Notes: generated by a model from the letters alone, not told the origin. A DNA stretch of 64,000 bases from an uncultured Flavobacteriaceae bacterium (GCA_947503105.1 CANNCM010000004.1:1-64000); one strand, 5' to 3'. Shown: positions 1-9,228, counted from the first letter of the stretch. Made by a program: numbers and translations.

Positions 1-443
1 TGGAAAGATGGAGCCGAGGCCATAATACCAAAAGGAAAAAATATAACAGCAGATGCAGATGCTACAATTACTGTAACTAATGGAACAGCTGCTGCTTTAA
101 AAGATGTTACACTAAAAGTGAACACTGCGAACCTCAAAGATATTCCAGCAGCGTCTATTAAGCATGGAGCCAGCGGTCAGGTGCTTACAACGGACAGCAC
201 AGGAAAAACCGTTTGGAAAGATGGAGCCGAGGCCATAATACCAAAAGGAAAAAATATAACAGCAGATGCAGATGCTACAATTACTGTAACCAATGGAACA
301 GCTGCTGCTTTAAAAGATGTTACACTAAAAGTGAACACTGCGAACCTCAAAGATATTCCAGCAGCGGCTATTAAGAATGGAGCCAGCGGTCAGGTGCTTA
401 CAACGGACAGCACAGGAAAAACCGTTTGGAAAGATGGAGCCGA
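1..443 (+). repeat. 213-bp in-frame tandem repeat
   Basis: One full unit covers 1-213, a second 214-426, and a third starts at 427 but leaves the pattern after about 17 bases. The units differ at only a few bases (for example ACT/ACC near 98 and 290, TCT/GCT near 155 and 366). The period is an exact multiple of three and encodes 71 residues. Further copies may lie upstream of the window. Such near-identity suggests recent expansion or homogenisation. Confidence 0.95.
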
Positions 444-1272
444 CCTCCGAAAACTAGGCACCAACAACCATATAAGCTCTGATGCTGGTGTAGGTGGCAA
501 TGGCACTTCTGTAGGAACAGGGACAAATAACTTTGCGGTAGGAAATACTGCTTCAGGGAATAACACAAAAGGTTCGAATAATATTGCCTTTGGCTTTGCT
601 GCTTTACTATATAACCAGATTGGTAACGACAACTTTGCCTCAGGTTATCTTTCTTTGTACAATGCTAAAGGTAGCGGTAATATTGCTATTGGGAGACAAT
701 CTGGATTTAATATTACATCAGGATCAACTAACATTGCCATAGGACGTGGATCGTATGTGGCTAATCCAGCAGCAGACGACCAATTGAGTATCGGAAACCT
801 AATTTTTGGAACAGGTTTAGATGGCTATAAGGATGTTACCAATAAACTTTCTACAGGAAACATTGGTATTGGTGTCAAAGTGCCTACAGAAAAGTTGGAG
901 GTTGATGGCAATATAAAAGCTGATAGTTTTATAGCGCCATCAAAATCTTATGCCGATTATGTGTTTGAGAAATATTTGGACGGTGTTTCTACTATAAATA
1001 CAGATTACAAGTTTAAGTCTTTGGCAGAAGTAGAACGCTTTATAAAAACGAACAAGCACTTACCAGGTGTAACAGGGATCAATGAGCTTCAAAAGGATAA
1101 AGATGGAAAGCTATTGGTAGATATACCAGCACTAGCCAAGCAGTCTTTAGAAAAAATAGAAGAGTTGTTTTTACACACCATAGAACAGCAAAAAATAATT
1201 GAAGATTTAGAAGAAGAAAACGAGGGATTAAAAGGGCGATTAGAAAAGATAGAACAAGCCTTGGGCTTATAG
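1..1272 (+). CDS. Repeat-containing surface/tail-fibre-like protein, 5' truncated by window edge
   Basis: The reading frame is open from base 1, so the true start lies outside the window; the first internal GTG at 118 is not a credible start. The visible N-terminal part consists of 71-residue repeats (WKDGAEAIIPKGKNI at the head of each). Then come about 150 residues of short glycine/asparagine-rich repeats of the GNIAIG/SNNIAFG kind, as in YadA-type head and tail-fibre proteins. The C-terminus has the KFKSLAEVERFIKTNKHLPG region typical of Bacteroidetes tail-fibre-domain proteins and ends in a charged coiled coil (IEDLEEENEGLKGRLEKIEQ). Family resemblance suggests a secreted or surface adhesin-like fibre. 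The exact substrate or partner cannot be told. Confidence 0.8.
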   Translation, partial: WKDGAEAIIPKGKNITADADATITVTNGTAAALKDVTLKVNTANLKDIPAASIKHGASGQVLTTDSTGKTVWKDGAEAIIPKGKNITADADATITVTNGTAAALKDVTLKVNTANLKDIPAAAIKNGASGQVLTTDSTGKTVWKDGADLRKLGTNNHISSDAGVGGNGTSVGTGTNNFAVGNTASGNNTKGSNNIAFGFAALLYNQIGNDNFASGYLSLYNAKGSGNIAIGRQSGFNITSGSTNIAIGRGSYVANPAADDQLSIGNLIFGTGLDGYKDVTNKLSTGNIGIGVKVPTEKLEVDGNIKADSFIAPSKSYADYVFEKYLDGVSTINTDYKFKSLAEVERFIKTNKHLPGVTGINELQKDKDGKLLVDIPALAKQSLEKIEELFLHTIEQQKIIEDLEEENEGLKGRLEKIEQALGL

Positions 1273-1381
1273 AAATAAAAAAATAAAGCGAAATAAAAAG
1301 AACTCAAAAAAATGGTTTTACAACCCCACTTCATACCAAGACACACAAACAACATATTGCAAAAAAGCACTTTAAAATATG

Positions 1382-1459
1382 CTGGAGGTTGTATGAATTT
1401 TTTGAGGGAATTCAACTCCAGTCTAGGCGTAAAAAGGGTTCTGCGCCTAGCTCGCTGGG
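1382..1459. other. Two adjacent potential hairpins in intergenic DNA
   Basis: CTGGAG at 1382-1387 can pair with CTCCAG at 1416-1421, extended imperfectly inward. Directly after it CTAGGCG (1423-1429) pairs with CGCCTAG (1444-1450). No T-run follows, so this is not a standard intrinsic terminator. It may be a structured 3' or 5' leader between the surface protein and the T9SS substrate gene, or a decayed repeat. Confidence 0.35.
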
Positions 1460-1520
1460 GTATAGAAAAACGCATAGCATGACTAATTAAGACAATGACA
1501 ATTTTAACGAAACACTAAAT

Positions 1521-2792
1521 ATGAAAAAATATACACACACAATACAGCTTTTGGGGGTCTTCTTTTTGGGAAGCACTTTTGGTTTTTCTCAAACCACCAA
1601 CGAGGGCATCTTGCATGTCAGTTCGAATACACTTTTTTCGTCCGTAGATGCTTTTGATAATAAAGCGAATGGCGACTTTACCAACAATGGCGAATCCTAC
1701 TTTTATTCGCATTTTAATAATGATGGCGAAGTGGATTTTGATGCTGCAGGTACAGGCGAGCGTGTTACACGTTTTGATCGTTATGCCACCAATCCCTCAG
1801 AGGTTCAAAAAATAACAGGATCGAAAACCAGTAAGTTTTTTGAAGTGATTTATGATAATGATTCCGGTTTAGTACCAACATATGAGCTACATAACAAAAT
1901 GTCTATTACCAAAGTTGCAGACTTTAACAATGGAATTGTCGATAATGACAATTTTGGAGGATTATTGATATTTGAAAACGATGCTGAAGCTGTAAGAATG
2001 AATGACGATAGCCATGTCGATGGAAAAGTGCAAAAGAAAGGCGATGACGCTTTTGTAAATCCTGTTGGAGATGTCAAAAAAGGAGAAGGCTATTATCGAA
2101 TGGCAGCCATAAGTGCTCCTAGTAGTGTTGACCACGACTTTACAACCAAATATTTTTATGATAACCCATTATCTACAACTGCCGAGGGGCAATCGCCTAC
2201 AGCCAATATGGGTGGTAATATAGAAATGATAGATCAGGCGGAATTTTGGACTGTTACAAAAGATAAAGGAACGGCAGACGTTATTCTAACACTGTCCTAT
2301 AATTCAAGCACTACACCATCATCTCTAACGAGTTCAACAGAAAAATTGAGCATTGCACGTTGGAACAACACTGCAAAAATATGGGAAGATCTTGGAGGTA
2401 TTGTCAATACGGCAAATCAAACCGTAACTACTCCAGTAACTTTGGATGCCTACGGCATATTTACGCTTGCAAATACGGGCGCCGACGAATTGGTAGTTTA
2501 CAATGGTGTCTCAAACAATGGCGATGGTGTTAATGACTATTTTGAAATCAAAAACATTAATGCATTAAAAAATAATAATGTCAAAATATTTAACCGCTGG
2601 GGAATCAAAGTGTATGAAACGAATAACTATGATTCCAACGGTAATGTTTTTAGAGGAAATTCCAATGGCCGCGCTACTGTAAGTAGTAATGAACATCTTC
2701 CAACGGGGACGTATTATTATGTAGTAAGTTATGATAATGACAGTAATGAAAGGGTCACCAAAAGTGGCTATCTATACATCACAACAGAATAA
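1521..2792 (+). CDS. T9SS type B sorting domain (gliding motility C-terminal) secreted protein
   Basis: The protein has 423 residues. An N-terminal signal peptide ends near FGFSQ. The middle is a beta-rich exported region without a recognisable enzyme motif. The last about 95 residues (VYNGVSNNGDGVNDYFEIKN, KIFNRWGIKVYE, LPTGTYYYVVSYD, KSGYLYI) form the CHU_C/type B sorting domain that directs proteins through the type IX secretion system and onto the surface. It sits just upstream of a PorP/SprF-like protein and an OmpA protein, a common trio in Bacteroidetes in which the PorP-like partner is specific for type B substrates. Confidence 0.88.
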   Translation: MKKYTHTIQLLGVFFLGSTFGFSQTTNEGILHVSSNTLFSSVDAFDNKANGDFTNNGESYFYSHFNNDGEVDFDAAGTGERVTRFDRYATNPSEVQKITGSKTSKFFEVIYDNDSGLVPTYELHNKMSITKVADFNNGIVDNDNFGGLLIFENDAEAVRMNDDSHVDGKVQKKGDDAFVNPVGDVKKGEGYYRMAAISAPSSVDHDFTTKYFYDNPLSTTAEGQSPTANMGGNIEMIDQAEFWTVTKDKGTADVILTLSYNSSTTPSSLTSSTEKLSIARWNNTAKIWEDLGGIVNTANQTVTTPVTLDAYGIFTLANTGADELVVYNGVSNNGDGVNDYFEIKNINALKNNNVKIFNRWGIKVYETNNYDSNGNVFRGNSNGRATVSSNEHLPTGTYYYVVSYDNDSNERVTKSGYLYITTE

Positions 2793-2864
2793 TTTAAATG
2801 ACGGTCTTGTTGCCGCCCCAACATAGCAAGAATTAAAAAACAACAACCCCAAAAAATAAAATTC

Positions 2865-3839
2865 ATGAAAAACATTCCGTACAAAAATCTCAATAGTTCA
2901 TATTTCACGTTTCTGATAGCGCTTATTGTTTGGGCATCCTTTGCCAGCAACACTATGGTGTATGCGCAACAAGACAGCCAGTACACCAATTATATGTACA
3001 ATCCTCAGGTCATCAACCCAGCTTATGCAGGTTCTCGAGAGCAACTTACAGCCCTCATGTTGTATCGCAATCAGTGGGTGGGACTCGATGGAGCGCCAGA
3101 AACACTCAACTTTGGAGCACACACCCCTGTAGGTCAAAACGCTCGTTTTGGTTTAGGGCTCAATTTTTTTAAAGATAAGATTGGCCCAGCGGACGAAAGC
3201 AATATTACCGCCGATGTCTCTTATACCATTCCCGTGAGCGGCAATGGGACACTACTAGCTTTTGGAGTTAAGGGAGGTATAAATTTACTGAATATCGATT
3301 ACAATAAATTGAACCTTAAGAATAGAAGCGATAATTCTTTTGCCAACAATATCGACAATCGTCTGAAGCCAACGATTGGATTTGGATTTTTTCTTTATAA
3401 CCCCGAGCGTTGGTATATGGGAGTTTCGACCCCCAATCTTTTAGAAACAACACACTATGACGATGTGAAAGTTTCTAATGTAACCGAAAAAATGCACCTA
3501 TTTGCCACTGCAGGATACGTGTTTGACCTCTCGTCAAATACAAAATTTAAGCCTGCGGTAATGGCCAAAATGGCTGCAGGCTCGCCATTGGCGTTAGACC
3601 TTTCGGCCAACTTTATGTTCAACGAAAAATTTACACTAGGAGCAGCCTACCGTTGGGATGCCGCAGTGAGTGCTCTCGCAGCGTTTCAAGTGTCTGAAGG
3701 TATCCTTGTAGGATATTCCTACGATTACTCATTGCAAGAACTGATGAATTACAATTCAGGTTCACATGAATTGTTTTTGCGTTTCGAGCTGGGTAGCGGA
3801 GGAAGATCTTCTCGACTCATCACCCCTAGATTCTTTTAA
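2865..3839 (+). CDS. PorP/SprF family type IX secretion outer-membrane protein
   Basis: The protein has 324 residues with a cleavable signal (…NTMVYAQQ). The family signature follows at once: QYTNYMYNPQVINPAYAGSR, then LYRNQWVGLDGAP. The rest is an outer-membrane beta barrel. Family members (SprF, PorP) help export or anchor T9SS substrates; the upstream neighbour with a type B sorting domain is the likely client. The gene ends 18 bp before the OmpA gene, so the two are probably cotranscribed. It is one paralogue of a family often present in many copies, so no gene symbol is given. Confidence 0.92.
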   Translation: MKNIPYKNLNSSYFTFLIALIVWASFASNTMVYAQQDSQYTNYMYNPQVINPAYAGSREQLTALMLYRNQWVGLDGAPETLNFGAHTPVGQNARFGLGLNFFKDKIGPADESNITADVSYTIPVSGNGTLLAFGVKGGINLLNIDYNKLNLKNRSDNSFANNIDNRLKPTIGFGFFLYNPERWYMGVSTPNLLETTHYDDVKVSNVTEKMHLFATAGYVFDLSSNTKFKPAVMAKMAAGSPLALDLSANFMFNEKFTLGAAYRWDAAVSALAAFQVSEGILVGYSYDYSLQELMNYNSGSHELFLRFELGSGGRSSRLITPRFF

Positions 3840-3857
3840 TTTAAAACCAACAAATAC

Positions 3858-5732
3858 ATGAAAAATAAACTACAACTATTAATATGGTGTTTTACACTTG
3901 TTGGTGGAGTCCTCTTTGCGCAAGATAAACAACTCAAAAAGGCCAACAAGAAGTACAACAATATGGAGTATATCGATGCCTTGGATATGTACACTGATTT
4001 GGCAAAAAGTGATAACGCCACTACCGAAGTGTTTCAAAAACTAGGAGATATTAATTATTTTAATGCCAAATATAAAGATGCAGCAGATTGGTATGCCAAA
4101 GCGTTTGCTTTGGATAAAAACCAGCCAGCAGACTACAGTTTTCGATATGGACAAGCGCTCAAATCTATTGGGCAAATAGAAAAAGCAGATACCTATTTGA
4201 ATAATTATTACCGCAGAAATGCAGCCAAATACATCCCAAGCACGTCGTATATGAGTGCGATAGAAAAGGCAAGTGGTCGCCATGCGGTGGAAAAAGTAAA
4301 TTTTAATTCAAAATATTCAGATTATCCCGCATTTTTTAATCAAAAGCAGTTGTATGTAATTACTGCCGATCAGTCTAACAAAACAAATTTATGGAACGGA
4401 GAGCCAGCTTCTGACATCTATTTAGGGAGCGGATTGGATCCCATAGGAAAAAACATTAACACCAAATATAATGAAGGTTCATTAGTGATTACTAAAGATG
4501 GTCAGACCATGTATTTTACGCGTAATGATTATATAGAGAAAAAATTGGGAACCGACAGTCAAAAAATCACCCGACTCAAGCTTTTGCGCAGCGACAAAGT
4601 AGATGGGCAATGGTCCAAACCAAGAGATCTACCTTTCAACAGTAGCGAGTATTCAGTAGGGCATCCCGCCCTAAGTGGCGATGAAACAAAGCTATATTTT
4701 GTATCTGATATGCCTGGAAGTAAAGGAGGAACAGATCTCTATGAGTCCGAAATTTTTAGTGATAACTCCTATGGTGCACCTATAAATATGACAGCTTTCA
4801 ATACTGTTGGTAACGAAATGTTTCCCTTTGTAGATGAAGAGGACACCTTTTACTTTTCGTCTAATGGTCACCCAAACCTAGGTGGATTGGATGTATTTTA
4901 TGCTAAAACCAACGACGATGGGGCCTTCCAAAACATAAAAAATATTGGTCGCCCTGTAAATAGCGCGTTTGATGATTTTGCCTTTGTAACTAGTGGAGGC
5001 ACAGGCTATTTTGCCTCTAACCGCGATAATCAGAACGATGATATTTACAGCTTTAATCAGTTGCAGCCTTTGGAAGATCCGTGTAAAGTACGCTTTGAAG
5101 GGGTAGTATCAGATAAAAAAACAGGAGAGCCCATTCCAAATGCAGATGTACTATTTATAAATGGTTTGCTTAATGAAGTGGGGCGTGTGAAAACGGATGC
5201 GCAAGGCCGCTATGGTTTTGATGATGAAAAATGTGGAAATGTGAGTATCATTCGTGCCAATGAAAAAGATTATTTCGCCAACGAGGTTTTAGTGTCTGGT
5301 GAAGAAGGTGGTGTGGTGTCCACTAATGTTCCATTGAACGTACAACGCGTAGAGGTCGTTCAAGAAAAAACCGATCTGGCCATTTTCTTAAACCCGATTT
5401 ATTTTGATTTGAACAAATCATTTATACGATCAGACGCCAAAATAGAACTCGAAAAAGTTGTAAGCATCATGAATCAAAATCCAAACTTGGAAGTTGATGT
5501 CCGCTCACATACAGATAGTCGAGCTTCAGATGCGTATAATATGGCCTTATCGGAAAAACGAAATAGAGCAACAATTCAGTATTTAGTTGATCGTGGTATC
5601 AGTCGTTCTCGACTTACAGGGAAAGGGTATGGAGAAACACAATTGGTAAATCATTGTAGTAATGGCGTGAAATGTTCCGATTGGGTACATGAACAAAACA
5701 GACGTAGTGAGTTTATCATTACGAGAAGATAA
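3858..5732 (+). CDS. OmpA family protein with TPR, WD40-like and carboxypeptidase-regulatory-like regions
   Basis: The protein has 624 residues. After the signal peptide (…GGVLFAQ) come TPR-like helices (about 25-95), PD40/WD40-like beta-propeller repeats (about 140-405; YFTRNDYIEKK, LYFVSDMPGSKGGTDLY, FYFSSNGHPNLGGLDVF), a carboxypeptidase-regulatory-like domain (about 415-490) and a C-terminal OmpA peptidoglycan-binding domain (about 505-620; HTDSRASDAYNMALSEKR, GKGYGETQLVNHC). This is the architecture of PorE-like proteins coupled to PorP/SprF partners. It likely anchors the upstream PorP-like protein and its substrate to peptidoglycan. A strong terminator follows. Confidence 0.92.
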   Translation: MKNKLQLLIWCFTLVGGVLFAQDKQLKKANKKYNNMEYIDALDMYTDLAKSDNATTEVFQKLGDINYFNAKYKDAADWYAKAFALDKNQPADYSFRYGQALKSIGQIEKADTYLNNYYRRNAAKYIPSTSYMSAIEKASGRHAVEKVNFNSKYSDYPAFFNQKQLYVITADQSNKTNLWNGEPASDIYLGSGLDPIGKNINTKYNEGSLVITKDGQTMYFTRNDYIEKKLGTDSQKITRLKLLRSDKVDGQWSKPRDLPFNSSEYSVGHPALSGDETKLYFVSDMPGSKGGTDLYESEIFSDNSYGAPINMTAFNTVGNEMFPFVDEEDTFYFSSNGHPNLGGLDVFYAKTNDDGAFQNIKNIGRPVNSAFDDFAFVTSGGTGYFASNRDNQNDDIYSFNQLQPLEDPCKVRFEGVVSDKKTGEPIPNADVLFINGLLNEVGRVKTDAQGRYGFDDEKCGNVSIIRANEKDYFANEVLVSGEEGGVVSTNVPLNVQRVEVVQEKTDLAIFLNPIYFDLNKSFIRSDAKIELEKVVSIMNQNPNLEVDVRSHTDSRASDAYNMALSEKRNRATIQYLVDRGISRSRLTGKGYGETQLVNHCSNGVKCSDWVHEQNRRSEFIITRR

Positions 5733-5771
5733 AATAACACTTAAGTTTTCATAATTATTAAATTAGTCACC

Positions 5772-5835
5772 GTACAGTTTTTTATAAGTGTTGAACTGTA
5801 CACAAAGCCTGTCCATTTGGACAGGCTTTTTTTTT
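5772..5835 (+). terminator. Tandem hairpins ending in an intrinsic terminator
   Basis: A first hairpin pairs GTACAGTT (5772-5779) with AACTGTAC (5794-5801). The second pairs AAGCCTGTCC (5805-5814) with GGACAGGCTT (5819-5828) around a 4-nt loop, followed by a run of T. The second is a textbook rho-independent terminator for the OmpA operon. Confidence 0.92.
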
Positions 5836-6140
5836 ACTGAAATATCCGTCCGGAACTTGCTTCAAGACCTATTCTTAGGGTCTACAAAGCGTCTAAAAAG
5901 AGCAACCCATTGCCCTAATAAGCACCTAATTTATATTATTTGTTTTATTTGGTTCATTTAAAACCGCATTTTCAATCTGTTTTGTTTGTTTGAATAAAAA
6001 AGCTTTAGAGTTTTCTAAGGTTTTTTTATTTTATTACTATTTTTTTATTTATCCCTATAAAAAATAGGGTATAAAATGATTATTTAATAAATTTTTATAT
6101 TTAAAGGCCTTTTTTTATAGGGGTTAATTAATTTTTAAAT
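5836..6140. other. AT-rich intergenic stretch, no gene seen
   Basis: I see no coding frame or RNA gene in this gap between the OmpA terminator and the glnK promoter. It is very AT-rich with homopolymer runs. It probably holds the upstream control region for glnK-amtB, but I recognise no specific operator. Confidence 0.5.
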
Positions 6141-6148
6141 ACTTTTGA
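6141..6148 (+). promoter_or_regulatory. Putative -7 promoter element (TACTTTTG) for glnK-amtB
   Basis: TACTTTTG matches the Bacteroidetes TAnnTTTG consensus and lies 25 bp before the glnK start. There is no clear TTG at the -33 spacing, so the assignment rests on the -7 box and its position. Confidence 0.5.
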
Positions 6149-6173
6149 GCTTTAAAATAAAAACTAATTAATT

Positions 6174-6512
6174 ATGAAAAAAGTAGAAGCCATCATTAGA
6201 AAATCAAAATTTTCTGAGGTCAAAAAAGCCTTACATGAAGTGGGTGTAAATTTCTTTTCTTACTGGGACGTCACTGGATTAGGTAATGAAAAAGAAGGTC
6301 ATGTGTATCGAGGTGTAGCTTACAGCACAAGCGATATCCAACGCCGTTTTTTATCAATAGTCGTCAATGATGATTTTTTGGATGTAACCATTAAAGCCAT
6401 TCTTGAAGCTGGTGCAACTGGCGAAGTGGGCGATGGAAAAATATTTGTAAGCGATATCGCTGAAGCCTACCGCATCCGTACCGGAGAAAAAGGTGGAGAA
6501 ACTTTAAATTAA
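6174..6512 (+). CDS. glnK: P-II family nitrogen regulatory protein
   Basis: The protein has 112 residues, the usual P-II length. It starts MKKVEAIIRKSKFSEVKKAL, has the T-loop HVYRGVAYS with both tyrosines of the family kept, and carries the C-terminal signatures GEVGDGKIFV and YRIRTGEKG. P-II proteins sense ATP/ADP and 2-oxoglutarate, and GlnK types plug the ammonium channel. The gene lies 33 bp upstream of amtB in the same direction, the classic glnK-amtB pair, which supports the GlnK assignment over GlnB. Confidence 0.94.
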   Translation: MKKVEAIIRKSKFSEVKKALHEVGVNFFSYWDVTGLGNEKEGHVYRGVAYSTSDIQRRFLSIVVNDDFLDVTIKAILEAGATGEVGDGKIFVSDIAEAYRIRTGEKGGETLN

Positions 6513-6545
6513 ATCAAACCAGAATAACTTTTAAGACAATAAATT

Positions 6546-7763
6546 ATGGAATTAATAGCCAATAATGTATGGATGATGATCTGTACAGCTCTCGTATTTT
6601 TTATGCACACAGGTTTTGCCTTTTTAGAAATTGGCCTCACTCGCAAAAAAAATGCCATCAACATATTATTTAAAAATATTTTTATAATAACAACAGGCCT
6701 TTTGCTTTATGGAATTGTTGGATTCAACTTAATGTACCCTGGATTTGCTGAAGGTGCTTTAGGAACTTTTGGATTTGCAGGATTTGGATTAGAAGCACCA
6801 CTAGTCAATGGGGCTTTGGACTTGGCCTACAATGAGGGCTATACCTATTGGACTGACTTTTTGTTTCAAGGCATGTTTGCTGCAACTGCGGCTACCATTG
6901 TTTCTGGAGCTGTTGCTGAACGTATGAAAATTGGACCCTTTATGATCTTTACAGTTCTTTATGTAGGGTTTATATACCCAATTTTAGGATCTTGGAAATG
7001 GGGTGGAGGATTTTTACAACAGCTAGAAACGCCATTTTATGATTTTGCAGGATCTACCCTTGTACACTCGGTTGGGGGTTGGGCTGCGCTTGTTGCAGTC
7101 ATCCTTTTGGGTGCACGTATCGGAAAAATTAAAGACGGAAAAGTACAAGCAATCCCTGGGCATAATATTCCACTGGCCACTGCTGGGGTACTTATATTAT
7201 GGTTGGGGTGGTTTGGTTTTAATGGTGGCTCGGTGCTTTCTGCCGATCCTGAATTGACATCTCTAACGCTGGTAACTACCTGTATAGCCGCTGCTGCTGG
7301 AGGTGTTTTTGCGGCCATCGCTTCAACTGTTGTATTTAAAAATTTAGACCTAACGATGTTCCTTAATGGTATTTTGGGTGGTCTTGTAGGAATCACTGCC
7401 GGTGCCGATCAAATGAGCCCTGCAGATGCTGTTTGGATTGGTGCGATTGCTGGAATCCTTATTGTTAGTGCAGTATCGCTTATCGATCGCTTGAAACTTG
7501 ATGATCCTGTAGGTGCTATTGCTGTACATTTGGTATGTGGTATCTGGGGAACCCTCGCTGTGGGAATTTTTGGCGCACTTGCCTCTACAGAACAATTTGT
7601 AAGTCAATTAGTAGGCGTTGGAGCATATGCAGTTGCATGTATAATATCTTCCATCATCATAATTGGTGGCTTGAAAATTACTCTTGGTATCCGGGTCAGT
7701 GAAAAAGAAGAAGTACAAGGACTAGATATTCATGAACACGGTATGAGTGCCTATTCTGAGTAG
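6546..7763 (+). CDS. amtB: Ammonium transporter
   Basis: The protein has 405 residues and about eleven membrane segments. Family motifs include the twin-histidine segments around LVHSVGGWAALV and AIAVHLVCGIWGT, plus DFAGSTLVH and TAGVLILWLGWFGFNGGS. It forms a trimeric channel for ammonium/ammonia in the inner membrane, gated by the GlnK encoded just upstream. The gene ends at a strong terminator. Confidence 0.96.
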   Translation: MELIANNVWMMICTALVFFMHTGFAFLEIGLTRKKNAINILFKNIFIITTGLLLYGIVGFNLMYPGFAEGALGTFGFAGFGLEAPLVNGALDLAYNEGYTYWTDFLFQGMFAATAATIVSGAVAERMKIGPFMIFTVLYVGFIYPILGSWKWGGGFLQQLETPFYDFAGSTLVHSVGGWAALVAVILLGARIGKIKDGKVQAIPGHNIPLATAGVLILWLGWFGFNGGSVLSADPELTSLTLVTTCIAAAAGGVFAAIASTVVFKNLDLTMFLNGILGGLVGITAGADQMSPADAVWIGAIAGILIVSAVSLIDRLKLDDPVGAIAVHLVCGIWGTLAVGIFGALASTEQFVSQLVGVGAYAVACIISSIIIIGGLKITLGIRVSEKEEVQGLDIHEHGMSAYSE

Positions 7764-7784
7764 TGCTATTAATTAATTAATTTG

Positions 7785-7792
7785 TATTTTTG
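7785..7792 (+). promoter_or_regulatory. Putative -7 promoter element (TATTTTTG) for the LacI-type gene
   Basis: TATTTTTG fits the TAnnTTTG consensus and lies 50 bp before the regulator start. If used, transcription would start inside the amtB terminator hairpin. No clear -33 TTG is visible. Confidence 0.35.
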
Positions 7793-7828
7793 GTCCTCAT
7801 CTTTATTACTAAGGTGAGGACCTTTTTT
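7792..7828 (+). terminator. Intrinsic terminator after amtB
   Basis: GGTCCTCA (7792-7799) pairs with TGAGGACC (7815-7822), followed by six T. The hairpin lies just 14 bp before the next start codon. Confidence 0.88.
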
Positions 7829-7841
7829 AATCAAATAAACC

Positions 7842-8840
7842 ATGGCACGCAGCAAAATAAACCTTAAAGAATTAGCTTCAATTTTAGGGGTATCGATTTC
7901 AACAATTTCAAAAGCGTTGAATGATAGTCATGAAATAAGTGACGCTACAAAAAAACGCATTGTTGAATTAGCAAAATTGCACAATTATCGCCCAAATAAA
8001 ATAGCTTTGGGGCTAAAATCGGGGCGTACCAACACCATAGCTGTAGTGATTCCATCGGTTCAAAATAGCTTTTTTGCACGTGCTTTGTATGGAATAGAGA
8101 GTGTTATTTCTCAAACAAAATACAGCACCATTGTGTGTTTGACCAAAGAGTCTTATGACAAAGAAGTGGATAATTTTGATATGCTAAGCAATGGCGTCGT
8201 CGACGGTTTTATTGTTGCAGTTTCCGAGGAAACTCAAATGCTAAAAGATTTTAGTCACTTTGAAAATGCAATCAGTGACGAAAAATCTTTGGTGATGTTC
8301 GATAGAGTTATTGATTCTATTCCTTGTACCAAAGTGACTACCAACGATTATACAGCAATCTCTGAAGCCACTCAAAATTTGATTAAATCTAACAGGAAAA
8401 ATATTATTTTGTTGTCTGCGATAAACAATCTAAACGTTGGCAAACAACGGACAAAAGGGTATAGAAAAGCCATTCAAGAAGCAGGGTTAGAACCTGTTGT
8501 TTTAGAATCAGATCGTAATGGGATTGTTGAAGTATTAAAGAACCACATTGAAAACAACCCTGTTGATGCAGTGATTGCACTTGATACAGATGCCTCATTT
8601 GCGTCCTATAAAGTTGCCCGTCAATTTGGAAAAAAAATACCTGAAGACATGGCAGTAATTGGATACGTTAGTGAACGCATGGCGCCCTATCTAGCACCCG
8701 AGCTCACAACGATCAATCAGCATAGCTATACGATGGGAAAAACAGCTGCAACATTACTATTGGAGCAGCTCGAAAACAAGTCCAATAAAAATCAAAGTGT
8801 TGTGATTGATTCTACGCTTTCTCAGCGTGCTTCTTCTTAA
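7842..8840 (+). CDS. LacI/GalR-family transcriptional regulator
   Basis: The protein has 332 residues. The N-terminal LacI-type helix-turn-helix is clear (LKELASILGVSISTISKALN, then SDATKKRIVELAKLHNYRPN). It is followed by a periplasmic-binding-protein-like ligand domain (TNTIAVVIPSVQNSFFARAL, DAVIALDTDASFASYKVARQ, LTTINQHSYTMGKTAA). Such proteins repress or activate sugar-use genes in response to a small ligand. No sugar genes adjoin it here, so its target cannot be inferred. It ends at a bidirectional terminator. Confidence 0.93.
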   Translation: MARSKINLKELASILGVSISTISKALNDSHEISDATKKRIVELAKLHNYRPNKIALGLKSGRTNTIAVVIPSVQNSFFARALYGIESVISQTKYSTIVCLTKESYDKEVDNFDMLSNGVVDGFIVAVSEETQMLKDFSHFENAISDEKSLVMFDRVIDSIPCTKVTTNDYTAISEATQNLIKSNRKNIILLSAINNLNVGKQRTKGYRKAIQEAGLEPVVLESDRNGIVEVLKNHIENNPVDAVIALDTDASFASYKVARQFGKKIPEDMAVIGYVSERMAPYLAPELTTINQHSYTMGKTAATLLLEQLENKSNKNQSVVIDSTLSQRASS

Positions 8841-8858
8841 TTCAAGACTTTCATAAAA

Positions 8859-8881
8859 AAACCCACACAAGGTGGGTTTTT
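8859..8881. terminator. Bidirectional terminator between lacI-type gene and ssb
   Basis: AAACCCAC (8859-8866) pairs with GTGGGTTT (8872-8879) around a 5-nt loop, with an A-run on the left and T on the right. It can serve the convergent genes on both sides. Confidence 0.85.
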
Positions 8882-8901
8882 AATAATAGATGTTTTGTGA
8901 T

Positions 8902-9228
8902 TTACAGTAATAATAACTCATTGACAATAACTTCTGTGGTGTAGCGTTTTTGCCCATTTTTATCTTCGTAGCTTCGTGTGCTTAGTTTTCCTTCAATAGC
9001 AACTTCTTTACCTTTTGTAACATATTGTTCAATGAGATCTACGGTTTTGTTCCATGCCACCACATTGTGCCAATCGGTTTTGGTGTGTTTTTGACCGTCC
9101 TTGTCTTTGTAATGCTCGTTGGTTGCCAACGAAAATTTTGCTAGTTTTTTACCACCCTCTAGAGTGATAATTTCTGGGTCGTTGCCCAAGTTTCCAATTA
9201 ACTGTACTTTGTTTCTAAGTGTGTTCAT
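8902..9228 (-). CDS. ssb: Single-stranded DNA-binding protein, short form
   Basis: The protein has 108 residues with the SSB OB-fold: MNTLRNKVQLIGNLGNDPEI, FSLATNEHYKDKDGQ, TDWHNVVAWNKTVDLIEQYV, KGKEVAIEGKLSTRSYEDKNG. It binds ssDNA during replication and repair. The protein stops right after the OB-fold at VNELLLL and has no acidic C-terminal tail, the part that recruits partner proteins in full-length bacterial SSBs. It may therefore be a secondary SSB, with the replicative one elsewhere. Confidence 0.92.
   Translation of the reverse strand: MNTLRNKVQLIGNLGNDPEIITLEGGKKLAKFSLATNEHYKDKDGQKHTKTDWHNVVAWNKTVDLIEQYVTKGKEVAIEGKLSTRSYEDKNGQKRYTTEVIVNELLLL

Noticed and set aside
7037-7607. Antisense ORFs within amtB
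   Set aside because: Shadow frames of a well-supported gene; no family features.
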